Assembly: GCA_003117195.1 (NCBI GenBank) | Contig: BDSI01000095.1 | Coordinates: forward strand, 404,362-468,361 | Length of the DNA stretch: 64,000 nt | Direction: 5' to 3' | Source: Eudorina sp. 2006-703-Eu-15 | Taxonomy: Eukaryota > Chlorophyta > Chlorophyceae > Chlamydomonadales > Volvocaceae | Notes under the pieces: model-generated | What the model was told of the DNA's origin: nothing | What the model saw: the letters and a program-made list of their open reading frames with translations, nothing else | Database searches by the model: none | Part shown: one piece after another, positions 22,726 through 45,082 of the stretch | Layout of the letters: every line of letters starts with the position of its first letter | Numbering within the stretch: position 1 is the stretch's first letter | Position numbers and translations under genes: made by a program

Positions 22726-25035
22726 TCAGCAGAAGCTGTAGGCCCCGAAGGCCATTCCGGCGGGGAGCTCGCTGGCCGCGGGGGCACCGGGCCCTTGCTG
22801 ACCGAGGTTGATCCCGCCCGCCGCCGCTGACCCAGACCCGCCGACTCTCGCGGCCCCGCTATCGGTCGTGCACGTTGGGTTGCTGCCGGCCCCACTCAGC
22901 TCCACGGGCTTCAGCTGGAGAACCTGTGGAGCGACGGACGGGCGGCCAAAGACCCGAGGGAGCGGGCTCGTTTCGCAGAAAGGTGGCAATTGAGAGACAT
23001 CCATGACAAGCGTTTATGGTAGATGTGGCGTGCACATCCTCAGCCGCTACCACCTCAGCACCGCTGCCAGGCCCGCCCGGCCGGAAATCGAGGCCGAACC
23101 CAGCTCCGAAGAATGCAACGCGCGAGTTGGCCTGCAACGGCCCCCAATGCAGCCCACACATCCCAATCGCAATACAGCCCTCCAGGTACCCCGCGCGCCG
23201 GCAGCCGTTGTGCGCGGCCTGGTCCAGCCCACCAGCCGGCGTACGGTACCTGCAGCGGCGCGGACCGCGAGTCATGGTAGAAGCCCCCGATAGCCCCCGT
23301 CTGGCGGTCCATGGACAGGTAGTAGAAACCCGTGATGGTGAGCGGGCAGTCCTGCGGGCGGACGGAAAGAAAGACAGCCAGACCCATCCATTTGATTAAG
23401 GCGGCAGAGACATCTGCTTGGATGAGGTGGCCTGGATCTTTCGATAACCAATTGCTGCGTATCTCAATGACATTGGACTGATGTGCAAACCAGCCGTTAC
23501 GTAGAAAAGTCTTATGGGATGGGTGGAAACCGATGTGGGCCTCCATCATTGTGACCTGTCTACGGCGCTGCCGCACCGGCGTACAATCCTCCTCCGTTGC
23601 TGAAGGCGTCTTCCCGAAAAGCGCGTTTGCTGAAGACAGGTTCCAACCCATCCGGCAAGCATTTGCGTCCTACACGTTGGCCGTTGCTGTCCGTTGCGAA
23701 CGTTTCCACACCAGTTGAACACCCAGTTAGAATCCTGCCCATGCACCCAGTCGGGAACGCCACGACTGTCTCGTACTCATAAAACGCCCATCGACCCAGA
23801 TCGATGCCGCCTGGACCCCCAGGTCAAACAGCGCAGGGCCTTCACTGGGCCTCTGAACGCCACAGTGCTGCTGCCGCAAAACATCCCAACCCGCAGCAAG
23901 CGTCCGGCCTAATTTCCCCGCGTCACTGACCTTCGCCTCCCCTCTCGTCTTCTGTTCCTCCTCTCTGTCCCTCACCGTCCTCTTCCATTTCCATATCCCT
24001 TCCCAACCGATGCCCCGCCTAGCCCCAGCCCAACCTCGGCTGTCCCCACCTGCGGCACATCCACAAAGAAGCACTCCTTCCACCGCATGAACACGTGCGG
24101 GCAGCTGCCCAGCTGCGGCGCCCGCCCATTGTGCTGCTGCGCCGTCGTCAGCAGGGCGCCGGTGAAGCCCGGACAGCGCGACCAGTACCGCGCGTCCGTC
24201 TCCCGACTTGGGCAGGTCCCCCACTTGCAGCCCGTCCAGAAGGTGTGGTTGATGTTGTCAATGATCTCACCCTGGTGGGGGAAACGGAGTGTCACACCGC
24301 AGCAAAAGAAGACGAATGTCGGTAGCACACCCGCGTACACAGCACCCGACAACTACTTTGGCAGAGGTAAGGATGTCAAATGAGTAGACGTTAGGGTGAA
24401 GGCCAAGCCGCTGCGTGATCCCACAAAGTTCACAGATCCGCAGGGGGTTTGCCCCGACTCAGCGCCTCTCATAGTACCCGGGCCCCCGCGGGCCCCCGTG
24501 GGTCCGTGCTGAGCCCCGGCCGCCCGCCGCCCTGCCTTACTTCAAAGTAAGTGACGATGGGTCGCTTTGCAAGGGGATTGTTCTGCGCCACCATGCTGCC
24601 TGACAACCGGCCTCGGGCAAGGTCGCAACTGTAAATTGTTGCGGTCACGGCCCAGTCCTCCTGCTGCCGATGTTGACTCGACAGTCGCTGTTGTCCAGTA
24701 AACGACCGCCCCGGGAACAGAAAGCTGCAAGATGCGGGGCTTGAGCACAAGGACGACTGAGGGCAGACAGCAAGGTCCCTGTCCGTCTCCATAGCTTCCG
24801 CATCGTCATTAAAGTCAGTGTCATGCTCGTCGTCTTCATCTCGTTCTTCGTACTCCTCCTCAGGCAACAAAGGGTTGCGAGACCGCACAAGGGCCGCTCC
24901 CTACAAGGGCAGGCCGGCAATTAGAATTTCCCAAATTCATAGAGTTCAGATGCAATAACCTACAAAGCGACTGAGACTCAAGAGCAACTCCCTTCCAGAC
25001 ATCTCCCGGAAGTCATCGATGTTGTGCAGCTCCAT
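22726..25035 (-). CDS. GID4: GID4/VID24, GID/CTLH ubiquitin-ligase substrate receptor
   Basis: Substrate-recognition subunit of the GID/CTLH E3 complex, which in yeast and animals binds N-terminal Pro degrons. Exons, all in phase: 25035-24964, 24900-24541, 24271-24050, 23351-23250, 22923-22726; 317 residues. Family landmarks in order are SCDLARGRLSGSM (first barrel strand), PIVTYFEGEIIDNINHTF, HVFMRWKECFFVDVP, DCPLTITGFYYLSMDR, GAIGGFYHDSRSAPLQVLQL and a C-terminus ending AFGAYSFC, where animal GID4 ends in a similar aromatic strand. These match VID24 family order closely. Additions are an acidic N-terminal stretch (EEEYEERDEDDEHD) and a Gly/Ala/Ser insertion near the C-terminus; total length is similar to the human protein. 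The first donor (GTAGGT) was chosen for phase. It is divergent from the intronless F-box-like gene at 26950. Confidence 0.92.
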
Positions 25036-26949
25036 AACAAGTTAAATTGATTGTGGATAATCTGTTCTTGGAATGAATGAAAATTTTGCACAAATGGTGA
25101 AAGAAAGATTGGGTAGCTTAATCGTGATAGCCTGCTTGCAGAGCAAGTGGTGATAAGGATGTAAGGTCGGGGCTATGGTTAGTGGGAGTAAGGAAGAAGT
25201 AAGAACAAGTAAGAACGTGCTGCTGTACGCTCGAACTCGCCGTACTTTCGTGCCGTATTTTTTAGTATATGAAAAATAGCTTCGTCTTAATTGCCGGCTG
25301 CTATAATAGCTGTTGTAATGAAACGCTACGCCCGCTCCGGGCAGGAAACTGAGCGTAAAGCTCAATGATCACAAGTTGGCCGTCTGGCGTCAGTTTCCAT
25401 TCCAACCAGCGGCATATAGGGGGCCTGCTTGGAACTGAGACTTCTTCGTACCTGCCGCTTAATCACCCTTCAAGGATTGTAACTGGCCGAATCCGCAATA
25501 CTATCAGGACATGGATGGGTTTGGGATCACTGTTGCGCAAACGAATTGGGGTGTAATGGACAGCACAGCGTATACAGCATAGCAGGCGCTTTGGCAGTGC
25601 CCTTCTAGAGGCAACAGGTTCAACTTCTGCCATTCCTCTGTGGGAAGCATTTTCGTGTTTCTATCCGTCGGGAGCAAACTCATACCTGGCACACCTATTG
25701 CAATACTGCAACAGGCTCTGGAGGAACCTGAAGGCCACTCCGTGCGGTCGCCGTGCCGCGTCTATCCAAACCCGGGGACCTTTGTGAAACAAACACCCGG
25801 CCTGTTTGCCCACACATGCGGCAGACGCCCCTGCCGGCGTTCAAAATGCTTGCAGCCAAGGCCGCGTCGCACTAGCTGGCAAACACGATAGGCGCACGGG
25901 GCCCCAACCATTGACTAAGGCCGGCCAGAGCACGCAGCTCTTGATCGCACAGCGAAACGATTGTTCCCCAGGCCTTGACCATTTTGGTGTCAGACTCCGT
26001 AACCTGCAGGACAGGGGGCGAGAAGGGGCAGGGCGGCCATCGGAAAATGGCTTCATACACGCTGGGGGCGCACCCGATAGACACCCATGGGCCTTTCGTG
26101 GATTTGGTCCCGGTCTGCGGCCCTGGGGTCCGGCGGCACGACGGCGGGCGCTGGCGCTGCCGGGTCTGCCTCGGGCGGCGAACCCGACAGGACGCGTGGA
26201 CGGACCAGTCCAACCACCTGGCCCCGATGGTGGAGCCGCTGGTGGAGCCGCTGAACTACCTGCTGGAGCCCGCCAAGGCCAGGGGAGGCTCAGGGGGGTA
26301 TAGGAAATTAGTAGACATATTCAAACTGCGCTGCTGGGGAGGCTCAGGGGGGACTTGGTACCTTCGTGTACGGTAACCACAATCAGCACAGGCCCGTGTG
26401 AAACAGTTCTAACGGCCACAGTGCGTGGGCTCCAGTCCTCCAGACCCGATGGAGCCAGCGAGCCCCATGGGCCCAGCCTGGCCACGCAATGGTGGCCCAA
26501 AATGGGACATGAGATCAGCCACCCCGGGCGTGCAGTACAGTCGGCAGGAGGTCAGTAACCCGAACGAAGCAAAAGCGGCAGCAGGACCGCAGGTGATAAT
26601 ATGTCTTCCAACGGAAACGCGTGAGCGCCCAATGTCCCGTGGCGCTACGGTGGATGTAGGCTACGCGAGTTGGGGTGGGTCGGTATTACCGACCCACTCC
26701 GAGCCGTAGGTGGCTCGTGACTGCGCCATATCTCCAACCTGGCAAGGTGCATGGCCACGGCGAGCTCCGGTGCCATGGTTTTTCGCGTGCTGTGTTTCTG
26801 CGATGCTTTCCGTACGCCGGCTCAACCAAGAGTGTCGTGCCTGTGCACATAATTCAAATGGTTTACGTCTATGCGATTGCAGTCGAAGAGCACAAAGACT
26901 AATAATCACTTTGCGTTCTCAGCATCTTTGCCCCGTACTGTAAAGTGGA
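25036..26949. promoter_or_regulatory. 1.9-kb divergent intergenic region
   Basis: It separates GID4 (minus) from the intronless gene at 26950 (plus). AT content is raised at 25040-25330, next to the GID4 start, and again at 26850-26940. It carries one copy of the dispersed TATAGGAAATT motif (26299-26336) flanked on both sides by a GGGGAGGCTCAGGGGGG block. ORFs in it lack domains or splice support. I identify no specific promoter element. Confidence 0.5.
26299..26336 (+). repeat. 38-bp dispersed motif, copy 2
   Basis: TATAGGAAATTAGTAGACAT followed by ATTCAAACTGCGCTGCTG. Identical G-rich blocks (GGGGAGGCTCAGGGGGG) stand on both sides. Intergenic. Confidence 0.9.
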
Positions 26950-29274
26950 ATGGACAGTTCAGTGCCCCAGTCTGCTCCACTAACGTTACTTGACGTATTG
27001 CGCACAACCGACTTAACAACTCAACGGAGGTTTATATCTTGCTTGGGCTTGCGGGGTGCGTTATCGTTGCGGAGCACTTGTCGCAATGCGACCACCTTTG
27101 TCGACACGTTGCTGTCAGAGCCGCTGGAACTCAGATTTTGTGCCATCACGCATAACCCTGAAGAAGGCTGGCGGCTCAGCCTGGCAGATGCGCTGAGCGC
27201 CGTTACCAAATGGTCACGGTGTCACAGCCTTGCGTTGACCGCGGTAGCGCTGGGGCCCACCTCAGCCCGGGGCAGCGGCTCAAATGCGCCGGGACTGGCA
27301 TTCGTGATCGGGCCGCTGTTGGAGGCTGCAGCGCGGGGCGGGACGCTGCCACACGTGACCAGCTTCCGCCTCCATCTGGATGTGGCGGGACAGCAGCCAC
27401 GGGTCCGCAGATCGGGTGACGAAGCGCCTTCCCACAGGCCTCACCCGGGGTCTTACCCTGGCACATACCAGCAGCAGAATTCAAATTCAAACCCAAATCC
27501 GAATCCGAACCAGCATCACCAAGTGGTGCAGTGGCTGCTGCACCACTGCGGCGACGGAGGCGATTCTGCCGGCGGCGACAGGGGCACCGGCAGCAACGTC
27601 GCGGGAGCCGGCGACCCACGCGCGGCACCGGCGAGGCGATCCGCCACCTCCGCGGTCCTGACCCCCGAGGAGGTTCTGACCGCAAGCCCCCTCAGCGGCG
27701 CCGGATGCAGCGGCAGCTACGGCGACGGCGGTGGCGGCAGCGGGGTAGCCTGGCGCAGCACAGTGCCGCCCCTGGAGCTGACGTACGACCTGGCGGCCGC
27801 GCTGGCCGCCCTGTTCCCCTCCCTGGAGAGTCTGGCCTTCTCGGGCCACTGGGCCGAGCTGCGGCCATCGGCAGGCGCCCCAACTCCAGAGCCCCGGGGG
27901 CTGGACGGCTCACCGAATCCGGCTGCTACCTCGGGTTCACCTGCTCCTCAGGATCGGGCTCAGGAGCACATGGCGCCGCCGGGTCCGCTGGCGGCATTGG
28001 CGCGTCTGCGGCACCTCCGTCGCCTGGAGCTACCTGCCGCGCTGGTGTACGACCCGCGCATCGTGGAGGCGTCGGGGCTGGCGGCGCTGGGCGCCAGTCG
28101 CCCCTCCGCCCTCCCTCCGCCGCCCCCCCTGGAGGAGCTCACCATCCGCACCGACTCGCAGTCCATGGCGCTGAGACAGCGCACGCAGCTGTCCTGGCCG
28201 CGCGCCGTGCGCGGGGCGCTGCCGGCGCTGCGCAGCCTCACGCTGCTGGGTGGCTACAGTCACGTTGAGAAACTGCTGCTGCCGGAACACGGGGGCGGCG
28301 TGGACGCAGCAGGGGGGGTTCCTGGGTCCGCGCTGTCGCCGACAGCTGCGGCGACGCCTCCTGTTCCGCCCCTCCGACCGCTCCGGCTGTCTCTGTGCGA
28401 GCACCTGGCCTTCCTTCCCGAGCTGCTGCCGGCACGAGGTCTGCTGTTCGACCCCGACAGGGGGCTGTTGTTGCTGCGGGGATCGCTCAACATCCGGATT
28501 TTGGGAGTCTGCCTGCGGTTGTTTGGGTCGGCGGCGGCGCTGCAGGCTGCGGCGGCGCCTGCATCAGGTGGTGGGGAGGGGAACGGGCTCGCGCCGCAAG
28601 CATTGGCTGGGGCGGGGCAACCTGCCCGTGGACAAAGCAGCGGCACCTGTACGACGGGCGGGTGCGGAAGCGGTTGTCATGGTGCTGCCGCGGCGGGCCC
28701 TGGCGGCCTGCGGCGTGTGGTGGTGACCGGGCTGCTCCTCAATCGCGCCCCGAGTGAATCGGAGTTGGGGCTGCTCGAAGACTTCACGTCGCTGCCGGGC
28801 TGTGCCCTGCTGGTGCGGGAGCTGGTAGTGACGTACCCGGAGTGTGGGGGCGGTGGGGGTGATGATGACAACGGCGCCGAAGCCGACGCCGGCTGGGATG
28901 GCGGTGGCGTTGGGGCCGCGGAGCAGAGCGATGGTGTCGGGGTTGGTGGTTGCAGCAATGTGGCACGCGCTCTGGCCCTCAGCGCCGCCCGGTGCGTGCG
29001 GCTGGAGGTGCGGCTTCCGGCAGGGTCGCCGGGGCTGCTGCGCGCGGCGATGCGGGAGCTGGGGCGGCTGCCCCCGGGGCTGCTGCCATCGGAGGTGGAG
29101 GTGGAGATGGTGGGGTGGCAGCCGGAGGAGGGCCGGCGGGAGGACGGGGAAGGGGTCACGGCGCGAGGGCTGCGGGCGCCGGCTCCGCCCATGACGGCGG
29201 CGGCGGCGGTGGCGGCGGCGCTGGAGCCGTACGGGCACCTGCGCGATGCGGTGCGTGTGGTGGTGCGGGAGTGA
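26950..29274 (+). CDS. intronless F-box/LRR-like protein, copy A
   Basis: A single open frame of 774 codons with no need for introns, unusual here. Function unknown. The N-terminus (LLDVLRTTDLTTQRRFISCL, then GALSLRSTCRNATTFVDTLL) has the helix pattern of an F-box. The remainder has recurrent Leu-spaced segments (FPSLESLAFSGHW, LRHLRRLELPAALVY, LPALRSLTLLGGYSHVEKLL) typical of irregular leucine-rich repeats, separated by Gly/Ser/Asn low-complexity inserts. The C-terminus has LLRAAMRELGRLPPGLLPSE and a final PYGHLRDAVRVVVRE. The same landmarks recur in order in the gene at 45083-47446, so the two are paralogues. If F-box, it would be an SCF ligase adaptor; this is inference, and the F-box match is weak. 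Codon usage is strongly G/C-ended. Confidence 0.75.
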   Translation: MDSSVPQSAPLTLLDVLRTTDLTTQRRFISCLGLRGALSLRSTCRNATTFVDTLLSEPLELRFCAITHNPEEGWRLSLADALSAVTKWSRCHSLALTAVALGPTSARGSGSNAPGLAFVIGPLLEAAARGGTLPHVTSFRLHLDVAGQQPRVRRSGDEAPSHRPHPGSYPGTYQQQNSNSNPNPNPNQHHQVVQWLLHHCGDGGDSAGGDRGTGSNVAGAGDPRAAPARRSATSAVLTPEEVLTASPLSGAGCSGSYGDGGGGSGVAWRSTVPPLELTYDLAAALAALFPSLESLAFSGHWAELRPSAGAPTPEPRGLDGSPNPAATSGSPAPQDRAQEHMAPPGPLAALARLRHLRRLELPAALVYDPRIVEASGLAALGASRPSALPPPPPLEELTIRTDSQSMALRQRTQLSWPRAVRGALPALRSLTLLGGYSHVEKLLLPEHGGGVDAAGGVPGSALSPTAAATPPVPPLRPLRLSLCEHLAFLPELLPARGLLFDPDRGLLLLRGSLNIRILGVCLRLFGSAAALQAAAAPASGGGEGNGLAPQALAGAGQPARGQSSGTCTTGGCGSGCHGAAAAGPGGLRRVVVTGLLLNRAPSESELGLLEDFTSLPGCALLVRELVVTYPECGGGGGDDDNGAEADAGWDGGGVGAAEQSDGVGVGGCSNVARALALSAARCVRLEVRLPAGSPGLLRAAMRELGRLPPGLLPSEVEVEMVGWQPEEGRREDGEGVTARGLRAPAPPMTAAAAVAAALEPYGHLRDAVRVVVRE

Positions 29275-30773
29275 AGGGCGCTGCATGTCGGGGCTTCGGA
29301 AGCGACGGGCACTGTCGTACGGTCGAGCAGGGGCCGTTCCGTGAGGGGCATAGGGTTTCGCTGTCGAAATTTCCCCCGTGAGGGGCATGGGTGCCCCCGC
29401 GCTCCCCCGTGCCCCGTCGTGCCGGCGCCCCTGACTAGTGGATTCCATTTGCGGCACTGCCGCGTTCTAGATGTTTCGGACTAGCTGCAATCACAGCTTT
29501 CATTTTGATTACCCATGGAGGGCAAGGTTACTGTCCTGGCGTCTCACAAGTTGTATCTAGTTACAGAGTTGAAGGACCGTACTAGTTCTCATTGGTCAAG
29601 TGACCGATTGTGGGTGAACCCTGGGGATTTTATATCCGACGCTCGGTATGACCACTGGATGAGGACACGGGACCTGAAGGGTCACATTACTTCAAGGGAC
29701 CATATCAGTCTCATCCGTTTTCGTTTGTGCTGCTGGGCGATTGAGGTCAACCGCCCGAATGGAAGGGGGAGAGCGGACCGAGTATGCGCCATGTGGGCAG
29801 TAAAGGTGCCCTGCTTACGAAGAAATTCGTCAGGGTTTGAGACAAGCGAGTGACGTGCCAAATGGGTACATACTTGCTGTCACGACGTTAGGAGATCGTT
29901 TTCTTGCCAGTGCAGCACGTCGGCCGCAAAGTGCGCACAGCGGTACGTCAGTCAAATACTGACTTGTGTTCCAATCAGTACATTTTATTTCGTTTTTGCT
30001 TTCTCAGTCGTTCATCGATCCCCCTAAAATATTTCGCTTTCTTGCTATTTCTATCTCTAGTCTGCTGAGGTTTGTGGTCTAAGGCATGCGGCCACAACTG
30101 GCTCGTCTGCATCATCATTATGCATTTGTCAGGGCAGATCTAAACCCACAATCAGGTACTTGCTGACCTTGCCGCAAACATTGTTAGGAAAACGACTGAC
30201 TTTGCAGAGGTAGAGCACGACAGACATGAGGGAACTCACACAAGCAATGGAGTGCTGAGCTTAAATTTTTGGCAATTGTGATAGATAAATTTATGGCGTA
30301 ATATAGATGAGCAGAGCTGAAATGAGTCATGTAATGGGTCAGAGCGTTGCTTAATCGTTTTCAGCAATACAATGTTATTATACGTTTATTAAGTGGAGCA
30401 CCTACTAAGTGCTTATCATACTGTGTGTCGCAAACTTATGATCGCCCACCGGCGCATAATCATGCCGTACGGATTTGTCTCGCTCTTCGTTTACAATGAT
30501 ATTCCTTGATACATGAATGTCACAGTGCAAGTTACTGAGCTCTCAGTATGAGGACATAGATTTGACCTCGCATACGACAAAGTTGTCAAGCCGTTTTGCA
30601 CACGGCAAAACTTGGTGGGCATCTGGACAACCTTGCAACATTTTCTGCTGCCGTGCATACAAAACAATATTTCTCTCAACCTCTGAGCTTCACACTGGTT
30701 GACGAATAGCTTTTGGTTTGCCATCATCTTACGGATAGCGATGGTGCCCACGGCGGTCGTCAGGAGGAGAAAC
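29275..30773. promoter_or_regulatory. AT-richer intergenic region upstream of the FAS1 gene
   Basis: It holds the 3' UTR of the intronless copy A (direct repeat CCGTGAGGGGCAT at about 29338-29388) and the presumed FAS1 promoter. From about 29850 to 30760 the composition is markedly AT-rich compared with the rest of the window. No coding sequence is supported; a 112-codon ORF at 29515-29853 has no recognisable features. Confidence 0.5.
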
Positions 30774-43222
<12,449 letters not shown>

Positions 43223-43503
43223 CCGCCCGAGGACTCGCCTCCGCTTCGCGCCTTGTTCATTCGGTAGCTTCCTCCTCCTCCTCCCTTGGTTCCCCTGTAG
43301 CATGTTCCCGCGGGCCGCCACCACAGGCAACGGGGGTTGCATCGGGGAGGGGGGCGCTGGCTGTGCGGGAGGTGGAGGTGGCCCCGTGGGCTGCGCCAAC
43401 CGGATTGGGGGCGAGACGGAGGAGGGGGACACCGCACCGCATTAGCTGGCAGTGCACGCCTTCTTTATAATACATATGATGGATTATAACATATTAGGAT
43501 TGG

Positions 43504-43508
43504 TGTAA
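43504..43508 (+). terminator. TGTAA polyadenylation signal of the FAS1 gene
   Basis: TGTAA lies 282 nt after the FAS1 stop codon in a locally AT-rich stretch, the usual volvocine poly(A) signal. Confidence 0.6.
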
Positions 43509-44087
43509 TGTCGTACTATTGATGACACGGCGATCAGGGTTGGCGTGAGGATAGGTAGGACGAGCGACATGTCGGTCTGGCGGCTGGGGAAGAACTACCC
43601 CGACCCGACCCGACCCGACCCGAATCGACCCGACCCGAATCGACCCGACCCGACCTGAATCGACTCGACTCAACCCTGCTGATGACGTGATCGTACCAAT
43701 TATTTGCGCGCAACCTCACGGCTGGGCAGGCCATGGAAACGTCGCAACCGATGGGTTGGCGGGCGCTGCCATCAGGTTTAGAGGTTTAGCTGCCGGGGCG
43801 CTCTGGGCTGGGGAGAGGGGAGGAACCCCGGTTGGTTGTTTGGGAGCTGTAGATTGCTGGACGGTGCGTTTGCTGGAGTTATCGCACCCAACAATAGACC
43901 CACTTAGATTCCCGGCTGACATCTCCGCCGGATCCACCAAGGAAGTTGGCAAAGAGGGTGACGGCTCGATCGGGCTGAAGGTGACGGCTTGCATGCCGTG
44001 CACCTTATATCTGCGTGTCAGTCGGCGCGGCCGGCTCTATCCATGGGTGCGTTGCATGCAACGCAGCGCACCCTACTAGGCAGCCAA

Positions 44088-44280
44088 AGCAGGAGTGCCT
44101 GACCTGCGAGGGTCCGAGTAGCGCCCAAAATTTGCCCGTGTGCGTATCGCACACAGTAAATAAAAGGCTGCGGTGTCGGAAGAACGCTGTCGATTTGGCG
44201 CGCTTTTGGTGTCGCGGCGTCGCGGAAGACGACTACGTACCAGCTGGTGCGGGTCGGCTGCCTGGGCCACACAGACTCAC
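44088..44280 (+). repeat. dispersed repeat family R1, copy 2
   Basis: Near full length: GGAGTGCCTGACCTGCGAGG, GCGCCC, TTTGCCCGTGTGCGTAT, GGCTGCGGTGTCGGAAGAAC, GCTGTCGATTTGGCG, GCTTTTGGTGTCGC, and an end of CCAGCTGGTGCGGGTCGGC. It is intergenic between the FAS1 gene and copy B of the intronless pair. Confidence 0.85.
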
Positions 44281-44407
44281 ACCGCCATGCTGTGCGTGCG
44301 TGCGATGTGATATGGGGTGTATGTGTGCGTGTGTGCGATGTGATATGGGGTGTATGTGTGCGTGTGCGTGCGTGGGCATGTGTGTTTCTTAGGCAGTCAG
44401 GTGTGGA

Positions 44408-44445
<38 letters not shown>

Positions 44446-45082
44446 TGTTGGGGGGGGGAGAATCAGTTGCTCATGGATGGGTGGACGGACGGAGCGCGCG
44501 GCTTGTTACACCTACCTGGCTGAGTGCACCGCTTCACATGGTATGGCGCAGCAGCTGAACGTCGGGTTGCCGTTTGAAGCGTTTGAAAAGAGCTCGGCGT
44601 ACACTGTTACATACCGGTAGGTGGTGATACGTGGTGAGTGTGATGCTCTCGGGTTGCGGTTTGCTTAGGATTCGTTGCAGGGTTGGGTGTAACTTCAATC
44701 AATGGCTGCCGTACCGCAGGCTTGGACTTGAACAGTCCAAGAAACAGTGTCACGTCCTCCCCGCTGGGAGTCCTGCGCCCCACACCAGGCAGGGCCATGG
44801 ACCGGGCCTATCTACCCTCCTTGGAGGCGAACCCCGAGCGCGAAGGTAAGGTCTTTTCCGGCACATCTGTTTTTAGGAATGCGCGTCTCGGCTCCAACCT
44901 GCGTGCCGGAAGACGACAGGAGCACAGGACGAGACACGAGCGGATGACATCGGAGCCTGTCGGAGCCGTTGTATCGAAGGACGTTGTCCGTTGCTGTCCG
45001 TTAGCGTTGCCTGTATTTCATAAAAACGTTCAGCCATACAAGGTCCAAGAACCCTTAGTAATGACTGCACCTGTCTGTTGTT

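Larger units (their letters stand above)
43223..45082. other. intergenic interval with FAS1 3' UTR and R1 copy
   Basis: It holds the FAS1 3' UTR to about 43525, a CCCGA repeat (43597-43675), R1 copy 2 (44088-44280), a tandem duplication of about 33 bp (GTGCGATGTGATATGGGGTG..., 44300-44370), a GT run (44411-44443) and the promoter of the next gene. A stretch ending in a donor-like GAAGGTAAGG at 44840-44850 may be a 5' exon of the next gene, but I cannot confirm it. Confidence 0.55.

Noticed and set aside
29515..29853. 112-codon plus-strand ORF downstream of copy A
   Set aside because: Ordinary AT-richer sequence, no domain, no paralogue; likely chance.
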